64,000 bases of DNA from JBOCEF01 sp047610385 (GTDB lineage: Bacteria; Pseudomonadota; Alphaproteobacteria; Rhodobacterales; Rhodobacteraceae), in the NCBI GenBank assembly GCA_047610385.1, contig JBLGAC010000002.1:124001-188000 (forward strand). The letters are read 5' to 3'. The position numbers were made by a program, and so were the translations under genes. The notes under the pieces were generated by a model. It was not told the origin of the DNA, did not search any database, and saw only the letters and a program-made list of their open reading frames with translations. Shown one piece after another: positions 27,678 to 35,597 of the stretch (position 1 is the first letter of the stretch; each line of letters starts with the position of its first letter).

Positions 27678-27945
27678 TGCACATGCTCCGCTTGGAAATC
27701 CAATTCGAACGGCACGATAGACCAGCTAAGCCGCAGGACCAAGTGGCGCGATGAACCAAATTCAGCATGATCTGCGACAAAGGCGGCGCATCGATGCTCG
27801 GCAGGTGCAACCGCAGGCTGATTTCGGCAGTGGCACGGCGAAAAAAAGCTGTGACACGGGCGTCATGGGCCTTCCCAGCGGGCAATTCATCGGTGAAGAT
27901 GGGTCCGGGCGTTTGCGCACGGCCCTGGGGAGGTGGCGACGCGGC
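27678..27945. promoter_or_regulatory. Divergent intergenic region between ppkA and the ABC-like operon
   Basis: This 268-base stretch separates divergently transcribed ppkA and the ABC-like/cNMP/hydrolase operon, so it must hold promoters for both unless they are read from elsewhere. I could not find a convincing sigma-70 or sigma-54 promoter by eye. An open frame runs through it into the ABC-like gene, but its codons resemble neither neighbour, and the better start is ATG 27946. Confidence 0.4.
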
Positions 27946-30537
27946 ATGTCTGAAAAGCTGACGACATTCGCGTGGCGGAATTCCAAGCATGATCAGCTTG
28001 CGCTGCTTTTTCTGACGATGCTGACGTTTCCGCTGATCTGGGCGACGCTCGAACTGCCCAAGATCGTCATCAATGATGCAATCCAGGGGCTGGATTTTCC
28101 GCGCGAAATCTATGGCTTAGAACTGGAGCAGATCCCTTATCTGTTCTCGCTGTGCGGGCTGTACCTGCTGGTCATCGCGGTCAACAACGCGCTGAAATTC
28201 TACCTCAATTTCAAACGTGGCATCGCGGGCGAACGGATTTTGCGCCGCGCGCGGTTCGATCTGTTCCAGCGGGTGATGGCGCGGCCGCTTGCGCGGCTCA
28301 AGACCACGTCCACCGGGGAACTGGTGCAGATCATCTCTGCCGAACTGGCGCCGATCGGTGATTTCATTGGCGCGATCATCTCAACCCCAGTGGCGCAGGG
28401 TGGGTCGTTCCTTGTCTATCTGACCTTCATCATGGTGCAGAACCCGCTGATCGGCGCGGCGGCGCTGGCGCTGTATCCGGTGCAAGCATGGCTGATCCCC
28501 AAGCTGCAGGCCAAGGTGATCGGCATGATCCGCGCCCGGCTGGCCAACATCCGGGCCATGGCGCGTGAGATCAACGAAAGCATTGAAGGCGCTGAGGAAA
28601 TCCGATCCCTGCGCACCCGCCGCTGGCACATGGCAGTGGTGTCGCGGCAGCTTTACGACAACTATGTGATCCGGCGGCGGATCTTTATCCTGAAATTCCT
28701 GATCAAGTTCGTGAACAACGTCGCGGGCCATCTGACGCCGTTCTTCATCTTTTTGATCGGTGGCTATTTCGTGATTGAGGGTCGGCTTGATCTTGGCGCC
28801 CTGACCGCGGTGCTGATCGCCTACAAGGATCTGGCATCGCCGTGGAAGGAATTGCTGAGCTATTACCAGAACTTCTCAGACATGTCGGCGCGCTGGGACA
28901 ACATCATGGAGCAGTTCGCCCAGGATGACGCCCCCGGCCCGCTGCCTGCCGAAGCGCCGGTGGGCGAGCATGCCGTCGCGTTGAACGGCGCGCAGGTAGA
29001 GGGGCTGCGGGGCAAGGTCACCTGCTTTGTGCCGCGCGGCAAGATCACTGCTGTGGTGGCCGAAGATGCCAGCCACCGCACCGCGTTGATCCAGGCGCTG
29101 TCGGGGATGCAGGATCTGGACCATGGGCGCTGGACCGCTGGCACGCGGGTGCTGTACCGCGCCTGCGTTCTGGTGCGCGGCGACGCGCGGATTTATGCGG
29201 GCGACATGCGCCAGAACCTGGTGCAGGGCCTGCAATTCCGGCCCGTAAGCCCGGCGGACGATCCGGCCGCCGATGCGCGCCGCGTCGAAGCCTTGCTGAC
29301 CGGCGCCCCCACCGACGACGTGAACGACGATTGGATTGACCCGCGTGAGGCAGGGTATGACGACCATGCGGCGGTGGACCGCCGGATGCTCGCGCTCGCC
29401 ACCCGTCTGGGGCTGGAGGACGACATCTACACCATTGGTCTGGGAAGCCGGGCGACGGAGCAGGGCGCCGCGCAACTGACCAGCGCGGTGCTGGAACTGC
29501 GCAAGCGCATCGCCGCCTCGGCAGAGCTGGGCGAAATGCGGGCCGATTTCATCGATGTCTGGGCCGAAGACGGCTACGTCCCCAACGCCACGGTGGCCGA
29601 AAACCTGTTCTTTGCCCGTCCGGCCGACCCTGAAAAATGCTGGGCTGATTACGCCGGGGACCCGGAGGTGCAGCGCGCGCTTGATCATGTCGGCGCGCGG
29701 GATCTGCTGGTTGAGGTGGGCGTCGATCTGTGCGGCTCGTTGCTGTCGCTGTTCGAAGGCGTCGGCGGGGACAGCGAGCTGGTCAAACAATACGGGCTGT
29801 TCCCGAAATCTGAGACCCAGTACATCGAAACCATCGTGCGCAAGGCCAAGGCCCGCGGCGTCAAGCGGCTCAACCGGGCTGAGACGACGCGGATGCTGCA
29901 ACTGGCCTTTGCCTACAACTCCGCCCGGTTCCGCCTGTCCATCGTGCAGCGCGGCGAACGGCTTGAGCAGCTTTTGAAAGCGCGCAAAGCCCTGCGCAAG
30001 TTCATTGAACGCGACCCCCGTTTTGAACGTTTCGACGACACTCGCTGGATGGGATCGTTCACGCTGGCTGAGAATCTGTTCTTCGGACCAGTGCGGCTGG
30101 ACCGCCGCGGCAGCTGGGGCCCGTTCAAGTCGCGCATCGACACGCTGGTGGAGGAGACCGGTCTGCGTCAGGATGTTCTGCGCGCCGGACTGTCGCAGCC
30201 ACTTGATGGCGGGGCGGTAACGCTCAACGCCCATCAGCGTCGCCGGGTGGGTCTGGCCCGTGCGTTGATGAAGAATCCCTGCGCGCTGGCCATTGATGGT
30301 ATCGCAGCGAGTGATGGGCCGGGCGACAAGGCGCTGCGCAAGGTGCTGGCAGAAGAATTGGCCGCCCAGCCAGTTGACGATATCGGCGCAGGCGCACTGA
30401 TATATGGGGCCTCGTCCGTCGAAGCGGCGGAGGGCGCGGATCATGTGATCTGGGTAACCTCGGGAGGGCGCCAGGTTGGCGAAGGCGACCAGGAAGCATT
30501 TGCTTCGGTTGACTGGAATGAAATTCGCGGTCGATAA
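27946..30537 (+). CDS. ABC-exporter-like membrane protein with a degenerate, expanded nucleotide-binding region
   Basis: From ATG 27946 (GGGGAGG upstream) the protein has 863 residues. Residues 15-310 look like a type-1 ABC exporter membrane domain with several hydrophobic helices and the coupling-helix pattern LFQRVMARPLARLKTTSTGELVQI. The C-terminal 530 residues resemble an ABC ATPase but lack its catalytic residues: the Walker A position reads VVAEDASHRTAL (370-381, no GKS/T), the signature is LNAHQ (760-764) rather than LSGGQ, the Walker B region reads CALAIDGIAAS (no glutamate after the aspartate) and the switch histidine is missing in LIYGASS. Three Q-loop-like elements (IYAGDMRQNL 416-425; NATVAENLFF 547-556; SFTLAENLFF 704-713) suggest internal duplication. 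Probably a non-hydrolysing membrane sensor or scaffold. It is first in an operon with the cNMP-binding gene. Confidence 0.85.
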   Translation: MSEKLTTFAWRNSKHDQLALLFLTMLTFPLIWATLELPKIVINDAIQGLDFPREIYGLELEQIPYLFSLCGLYLLVIAVNNALKFYLNFKRGIAGERILRRARFDLFQRVMARPLARLKTTSTGELVQIISAELAPIGDFIGAIISTPVAQGGSFLVYLTFIMVQNPLIGAAALALYPVQAWLIPKLQAKVIGMIRARLANIRAMAREINESIEGAEEIRSLRTRRWHMAVVSRQLYDNYVIRRRIFILKFLIKFVNNVAGHLTPFFIFLIGGYFVIEGRLDLGALTAVLIAYKDLASPWKELLSYYQNFSDMSARWDNIMEQFAQDDAPGPLPAEAPVGEHAVALNGAQVEGLRGKVTCFVPRGKITAVVAEDASHRTALIQALSGMQDLDHGRWTAGTRVLYRACVLVRGDARIYAGDMRQNLVQGLQFRPVSPADDPAADARRVEALLTGAPTDDVNDDWIDPREAGYDDHAAVDRRMLALATRLGLEDDIYTIGLGSRATEQGAAQLTSAVLELRKRIAASAELGEMRADFIDVWAEDGYVPNATVAENLFFARPADPEKCWADYAGDPEVQRALDHVGARDLLVEVGVDLCGSLLSLFEGVGGDSELVKQYGLFPKSETQYIETIVRKAKARGVKRLNRAETTRMLQLAFAYNSARFRLSIVQRGERLEQLLKARKALRKFIERDPRFERFDDTRWMGSFTLAENLFFGPVRLDRRGSWGPFKSRIDTLVEETGLRQDVLRAGLSQPLDGGAVTLNAHQRRRVGLARALMKNPCALAIDGIAASDGPGDKALRKVLAEELAAQPVDDIGAGALIYGASSVEAAEGADHVIWVTSGGRQVGEGDQEAFASVDWNEIRGR

Positions 30538-30570
30538 TATGACCTGCGACGTATTTGGGAGAGCGCGCGA

Positions 30571-31050
30571 ATGAAATTCGAAGCCGAAGTCGCGGCATTG
30601 CAGCGAACGCCTATGTTTCAAGGGGTGGATGCATCGCGTCTGCGCCTTCTGGCGTTCATGGGCGAGGACCGCAGTTTCCGCGACGGTGAATTTGTTGTCC
30701 GGCAGGGCGACATGTCAAACAACGCGTATCTGATCCTGGAGGGGTGCGCTGAGGTCATCGTCGAATTCAGTGGCAACAGCTCAGTCGTTGCAAAACTGAA
30801 CGATTCAGAGGTGTTCGGCGAAATGGCCATGTTGTGCGAGACGCCGCGCACCGCTTCAATCCGCGCGGTGGGCGATCTGCGCACCTTGTGCTTTGAGCGT
30901 GAGGGCATGCTGCGCCTGCTGCGCGAATTCCCCGAAATGGCGATAGAAATGAGCCGCTCGCTCGCCCAACGTCTTGAACGCACGACAACGGAGCTCGCCC
31001 GCCTGCGCTCCCGCTTCGCCGCGGACGAACGGGGCGGTCAGAGCGCCTGA
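30571..31050 (+). CDS. Stand-alone cyclic-nucleotide-binding domain protein
   Basis: The 159-residue protein is a single CRP/cAMP-receptor-type cNMP-binding domain. The beta-barrel segments GEFVVRQGDMSNNAYLILEG and the phosphate-binding cassette VFGEMAMLCETPRTASIRA are present, with the conserved Glu84 and Arg93 that contact the cyclic phosphate and ribose, so ligand binding is plausible. There is no helix-turn-helix, so it is not a transcription factor. The last helix is charged (LAQRLERTTTELARLRSRF) and could mediate partner binding. It begins 33 bases after the ABC-like gene and overlaps the next gene by one base (TGATG). It may relay a cyclic-nucleotide signal to the ABC-like protein or PpkA; this is inference. 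Confidence 0.9.
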   Translation: MKFEAEVAALQRTPMFQGVDASRLRLLAFMGEDRSFRDGEFVVRQGDMSNNAYLILEGCAEVIVEFSGNSSVVAKLNDSEVFGEMAMLCETPRTASIRAVGDLRTLCFEREGMLRLLREFPEMAIEMSRSLAQRLERTTTELARLRSRFAADERGGQSA

Positions 31051-31934
31051 TGTCTGATGCCGGCGCAGCCATTCTCACCATCTGGGGGGCGGGCGGGTCG
31101 GCGCCCGCCGCCAGTGGTGCGCGGGCGCGCTATGGCGGGGAAACCGTGTGCTTTGGCTTGATGCATGAAGACAAGCTGGTGGACCATTCCAGTCTGCTGG
31201 TCGATCTTGGCTCAGGCGCGCGGGATGCCGGGCGCGCCATCGCCGCGGGCGCGCGCGCTGCGCAGACCCCACCGCGGGTCGAAGTGCTGCTGAGCCATAT
31301 GCACCTGGACCACGTCGCTGGTGCCCCGTTTTTTGAACCGTTCTATTGCAAGGACGCCCGGGTGAACCTGCATTGCGGATTGTTTGAAACCGCGCAGGCC
31401 TTTGGCGACAAGATGCGCGGTGCCGTCGCGCCGCCGTGGTTTCCGGTCGAACCCCTGTCCTTTGGCGCTGCACATTTCCATGTGTTCAAACCTGACGCCC
31501 CCTTCATGGCGGCAGAGATGAAGGTGACCGCCGCGGCCATGCATCATCCCGGCGGCTGCATGGGGTTTCGCATCGAAGGTGCGGATTGGGCGCTCGCCGT
31601 CATTGGGGATCATGAGCATGGCTGCCCGGTGGCCGACGCTGCTGTCCGGCGGCTGGCCGATGGGGCGACGGTGATGATCTATGATGCGGCCTATGACGCC
31701 AACAGCTACCCGGCCCATGAAGGGTGGGGCCATTCCACATGGCAAAAGGGCGTGGAACTGGCGCAGGAGGCAGGCGTCGCCATGACCTTCCTGCACCACC
31801 ATTTGCCTGACCGCACTGACGACGCGCTCGACATCATCGACGCGCGGGTGCGTGCGGCGGACCCGACTGTCTGCCTCGCGCGTCAAGGCATGCGCCTGCG
31901 CCTGTCGGCCAACGGGCCCGAAGTGCTGGGATAG
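31050..31934 (+). CDS. Metallo-beta-lactamase-fold hydrolase
   Basis: The 294-residue protein has the metal-binding signature HMHLDH (83-88) inside LLSHMHLDHVAG, followed by MHHPGG, VIGDHEHG, a YDAAYD aspartate and a late HHHLPD, which together can supply two metal ions. The N-terminal WGAGGSAPA and ARYGGETVCF segments resemble the RNase Z/PhnP/cyclic phosphodiesterase branch of the superfamily rather than beta-lactamases or glyoxalase II. It overlaps the cNMP-binding gene, so a phosphodiesterase that destroys the ligand of its neighbour is an attractive but unproven role. It is the last gene of the operon and is followed by a terminator-like hairpin. Confidence 0.88.
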   Translation: MSDAGAAILTIWGAGGSAPAASGARARYGGETVCFGLMHEDKLVDHSSLLVDLGSGARDAGRAIAAGARAAQTPPRVEVLLSHMHLDHVAGAPFFEPFYCKDARVNLHCGLFETAQAFGDKMRGAVAPPWFPVEPLSFGAAHFHVFKPDAPFMAAEMKVTAAAMHHPGGCMGFRIEGADWALAVIGDHEHGCPVADAAVRRLADGATVMIYDAAYDANSYPAHEGWGHSTWQKGVELAQEAGVAMTFLHHHLPDRTDDALDIIDARVRAADPTVCLARQGMRLRLSANGPEVLG

Positions 31935-32011
31935 GCGCGCGCCGCCCTTCGCGGCGCCGGGCGAGCGGGGGCGCAAGGCCCCCTGAGCCCGCACACCGTG
32001 ATGGCCAACGA

Positions 32012-32043
32012 AAAAGGGCACGCCGTAACTGGCACGCCCTTTT
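32012..32043. terminator. Bidirectional terminator between convergent genes
   Basis: AAAAGGGC (32012-32019) pairs with GCCCTTTT (32036-32043); after a two-by-two mismatch the inner GCC/GGC pair closes a six-base loop. A and T runs flank both sides, so it can end the hydrolase operon on the plus strand and the transglutaminase gene on the minus strand, 24 bases from the latter's stop. Confidence 0.75.
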
Positions 32044-32067
32044 CCAATTCTCGCGCCCTAGCAGGGG

Positions 32068-35000
32068 CTAAAACGGCATCTTGCGCAGATCCAGCGTCGC
32101 GGCCCCTTGGGGGTGTGACCATGCCGATCGCAGGTCAATCTGGCCCGGCGTGTGGGCCATCGGATCAAAGCGCGCCAGCAAGCGGCCCTCCGCCTCCAAT
32201 GCATTCACTGGCCGGGTTTCGGGCGCCCGTCCGCCCGGGTGGTAGGTGCGGTAGGTGCACCCCCCCAGACTGCGCCCGGTTTCGCGGTCCACCACGTCAA
32301 AGACCAGCGGCGCGTGGGGCGGGATCGTCGGGTGCAGGCAGCTTGCCGGTTGCCAAGCACGGAACCGCACCCCGGCGAACCATGTCGACCCGCCACCACG
32401 CTGCAACGGCACCTCCACCCCGTTGACCGCCAGCGCGGTCCCAGTGGGCAGGGGTTTGTCGATGCTGACCTGGATGCGTTCGACTGAGCTGTCGACATAG
32501 CGCACGGTGCCCGACGAAGACCCTTCTTCGCCCAGCACCAGCCACGGTTCCAGCGCGGTGCGCAGTTCTATCTCCACGCCCACGACCGTGGTGCGGCCCG
32601 CAAGCGGAAAGCGGAAATCATGCTGCGCGTTGAACCATGCAGGATCGAAACTGACGCCGAGCGCGGTGGACAATTCGGCCAGCACCTCGCGGAAATCCTG
32701 CCAGCAATAATGGGGCAGCAGGAATTTGTCGTGCAGATCGCGGCCCCAATGGGTCAGGGGCAGGTTCGAAGGCTCCTCCCAGAACCAGGTCAGCAGCCCG
32801 CGGATGATCAGCGCCTGGGCCGCGGACATGCGCGGATGGGGCGGCATTTCGAACGCGCGGAATTCCACAAGGCCAAGACGCCCCGCAGGCCCGTCCGGGG
32901 AATACATCTTGTCGATGCACAATTCGGCCCGGTGGGTGTTGCCGGTCAGATCCACCAGCAGGTTGCGGAACAATCGGTCCACCAGCCAAGGCGGCGTTTC
33001 GGTGCCTCTGGGCGGCATCTGCGCCAGCGCGATTTCCATTTCCTCAAGCATGTCGGGCCGCGATTCGTCCATGCGCGGGGCCTGCGATGTCGGTCCGATA
33101 AAGAGGCCTGAGAACAGGTAGCTGAGCGACGGGTGGTTCTGCCAATAGCGGATCACCGATGCCAGCATGTCTGGCCGGTTCAGGAACGGGCTGGCATCGG
33201 GCGTCGCGCCGCCTACCACGATGTGGTTGCCGCCCCCTGATCCGGTGGGCTTGCCGTCAAGCTGAAAGCTGGACGCGTCGAGGCCGAGCAGACGCGCTTC
33301 CTCATACACCGTTTCGGTGATCGCGACCTGTTCTTCCCAAGAGTGGGACGGGTGGACGTTGATCTCAATGACGCCGGGATCGGGGGTCACCTTGATCACG
33401 TTCAAACGGTGGTCTGAGGGCGGGGGATACCCCTCAATATGCACCTGCTGCTGCATTTCCTCGGCGGTGTCTTCGACCGCGGCCAGAAGATCGGCGTATT
33501 CGGCCGCCGATTCCACTGGGGGCAGAAAGATGCACAGCGCACCGTCCCGCGGCTCCACCGTCAGGGCGGTGCGCACTGCGGGCACGGCCAGCGGCGCGTC
33601 GGGGGCCGTTTCGCCCGCGGCTTTGGCCTCAGGCGACTGATCCAGCTGGACCCATCCAAGCGTTCCGGTCGACCCGTAGCCCCAGACATAGCCGAAGGGC
33701 GCCGCGTCCTTGCCGCCTTGTCCCTGCATGCGCTTGGGGGTCGGCATGTTTTGGGTCTGGTCGAACGGATCGCGGGGGTAAATCTCAGGCCGGTCGTCTT
33801 CGGGCATCCATGACAGGGTGGCAAGCGGCAGGCGGAACCCTGCCGGGCTGTCGCCAGGGGTCAGGAACAGCGGCCCGCGCCGTGTCTTCCATTTCTCAGA
33901 CTGCCAGCGGAATTTGCGCTTGGGCATGGGGTTGGGGCGGTCATCGGCGGCCTGCGCCAGCTGGATCGGCAGCACATAGGCGGACGGTTTGCTCAGGCCC
34001 CGGGTGAACACGCGGGCGAGGCGGGCGCGTTCTTCAGGCTCATCCAGCTTGCTGTCCAGCGGATCCACGTTCACTGGCAGCTGCGCTTCACGCAATACAA
34101 ACGCGGCGCTGTCTTCCCATGCGGGCAGGCCGGCATCTTCGGGCAGGTCCAGATTGGCGCACAGCTTTTGCATGAACGCCTGGGCGATCTTGGGCGAGGG
34201 CGGCGCGGCGCCCTCGCGGCCTACGGGCGCGATCAGGTCTGGAATGGTCCACAGTGGCATGCCATCGCCGCGCCAGTAAAGCGCAAAGGCCCAGCGGGGC
34301 AGTTGCTCACCCGGATACCATTTGCCCTGACCGTAATGCAGCATGCCGTCGGGGGCGAATTTGTCCCGCAGCTTGCGGATCAGCTTGTCGGCAAAGGACC
34401 TCTTGGTCGGCCCCACCGCGTCCGCGGTCCATTCGGGCGCGTCGCGGTCAAAGGCGGACACGAAGGTCGGCTCTCCGCCCATGGTCAGGTTCAGCTTGGA
34501 TTTTTTCATCCGCAGATCAACCGCTTTGCCGGCGGCATCAACCGCGCGCCATTGCAGGTCGGTCAACGGCTTGGTGACCCGCGGGGGCTCGCGCAGGCGG
34601 GTGACTTCCATCTGGAAATCGAACTCCACCTCAGCCTTTTCGGACAGCCCGTCGACGGCAGCGGCGCTGCGCGGCTCAGGCGTTGCGGCCAGGGGGATGT
34701 GCCCTTCGCCGGTCATCAGGCCCGATGTGGGATCAAGGCCAACCCACCCGGCGCCGGGCAGATACACCTCAGTCCAGGCGTGCAGGTCGGTGAAGTCAGC
34801 CTCAGGCCCCGCGCCGCCGCCATCGATGGGCGCCACGTCTGAGGTCAACTGGATCAGATAGCCCGACACAAAACGCGCGGCGTAGCCCAGATGGCGGAAC
34901 ATGTTGACCAGCAGCCACGCGCTGTCGCGGCACGACCCGGTGCGCTTGGTCAGCGTTTCGTCAGGCGTCTGCACGCCGGGTTCCATGCGCACGGTGTAGC

Positions 35001-35469
35001 CGACATAATTCTGGACATACTGGTTGAAGGCCACGATCCAGTCGATGGTGTTGCCTTCGGGCTTTGGCGACTTCTTCATGAATTTCTTAAGCAACGGCGT
35101 CAGTTCATAAATGCGCATGTATGGTGCAAGATCAGCACGCACGGCCTTGTTGTATTTGAATGGCACTTTCTGCGCATCATCTTCAAGAAAAAAGTCAAAC
35201 GGATTGATAGCATCCATGCGCGCAATCAAATCAACGGTGATTTCGAAATGATCCACCTTTTCAGGAAACACAATCCGCGCCATCCAGTTGGAAAACGGGT
35301 CCTGCTGCCAATTGATGAAATGATCAGGCGGCGATATGTTCAGCGAATAGCTTTCAATCGGCGTGCGCGCGTGCGGCGCCGGGCGCAGACGCACGATATG
35401 TGGCGACAACTGGATGTTGCGATCGTACTTGTAGCTCGTGCGGTGCGTCAGCGCGACGGAAATGGCCAT
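32068..35469 (-). CDS. Transglutaminase-like protease fused to a DUF2126 putative amidoligase
   Basis: Starting at ATG 35469 (AAGGAG 10 bases upstream) the protein has 1133 residues. The N-terminal transglutaminase N domain (about 1-100) and core (about 110-260) carry the catalytic triad: Cys180 in GSCRDSAW, His230 in DLHAWTEVY and Asp246 in GLDPTSG. The remaining 850 residues match DUF2126, a predicted amidoligase (COOH-NH2 ligase) domain, with TMGGEPTFVS and the GGGNHIVVGG segment. Comparative-genomic work on ATP-grasp and glutamine-synthetase-like amidoligases predicts that such fusions build or trim peptide-like products together with circularly permuted ATP-grasp and alpha-E proteins, which are exactly the divergent neighbours here. 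The substrate is unknown. Confidence 0.9.
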   Translation of the reverse strand: MAISVALTHRTSYKYDRNIQLSPHIVRLRPAPHARTPIESYSLNISPPDHFINWQQDPFSNWMARIVFPEKVDHFEITVDLIARMDAINPFDFFLEDDAQKVPFKYNKAVRADLAPYMRIYELTPLLKKFMKKSPKPEGNTIDWIVAFNQYVQNYVGYTVRMEPGVQTPDETLTKRTGSCRDSAWLLVNMFRHLGYAARFVSGYLIQLTSDVAPIDGGGAGPEADFTDLHAWTEVYLPGAGWVGLDPTSGLMTGEGHIPLAATPEPRSAAAVDGLSEKAEVEFDFQMEVTRLREPPRVTKPLTDLQWRAVDAAGKAVDLRMKKSKLNLTMGGEPTFVSAFDRDAPEWTADAVGPTKRSFADKLIRKLRDKFAPDGMLHYGQGKWYPGEQLPRWAFALYWRGDGMPLWTIPDLIAPVGREGAAPPSPKIAQAFMQKLCANLDLPEDAGLPAWEDSAAFVLREAQLPVNVDPLDSKLDEPEERARLARVFTRGLSKPSAYVLPIQLAQAADDRPNPMPKRKFRWQSEKWKTRRGPLFLTPGDSPAGFRLPLATLSWMPEDDRPEIYPRDPFDQTQNMPTPKRMQGQGGKDAAPFGYVWGYGSTGTLGWVQLDQSPEAKAAGETAPDAPLAVPAVRTALTVEPRDGALCIFLPPVESAAEYADLLAAVEDTAEEMQQQVHIEGYPPPSDHRLNVIKVTPDPGVIEINVHPSHSWEEQVAITETVYEEARLLGLDASSFQLDGKPTGSGGGNHIVVGGATPDASPFLNRPDMLASVIRYWQNHPSLSYLFSGLFIGPTSQAPRMDESRPDMLEEMEIALAQMPPRGTETPPWLVDRLFRNLLVDLTGNTHRAELCIDKMYSPDGPAGRLGLVEFRAFEMPPHPRMSAAQALIIRGLLTWFWEEPSNLPLTHWGRDLHDKFLLPHYCWQDFREVLAELSTALGVSFDPAWFNAQHDFRFPLAGRTTVVGVEIELRTALEPWLVLGEEGSSSGTVRYVDSSVERIQVSIDKPLPTGTALAVNGVEVPLQRGGGSTWFAGVRFRAWQPASCLHPTIPPHAPLVFDVVDRETGRSLGGCTYRTYHPGGRAPETRPVNALEAEGRLLARFDPMAHTPGQIDLRSAWSHPQGAATLDLRKMPF

Positions 35470-35597
35470 GTGTACGAGCTCCTTGCCCTTGGTCCCCACC
35501 ACCTGCCCACGATATCGCATGGCGCGGAACAAGGCAGCTTGCCGCATCTGCTGAATTGGCTGGCGGATCGGGCGGGCGCCCTGCTAGAATCATCAAC

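Noticed and set aside
27751..27945. N-terminal extension of the ABC-like gene from 27751
   Set aside because: The extra 65 residues are arginine-rich with no domain, and the better ribosome site (GGGGAGG) sits before ATG 27946.
28876..30621. 581-codon minus-strand open frame opposite the ABC-like gene
   Set aside because: The plus strand has a membrane domain, ribosome site and operon context; the minus translation has no recognisable domain.
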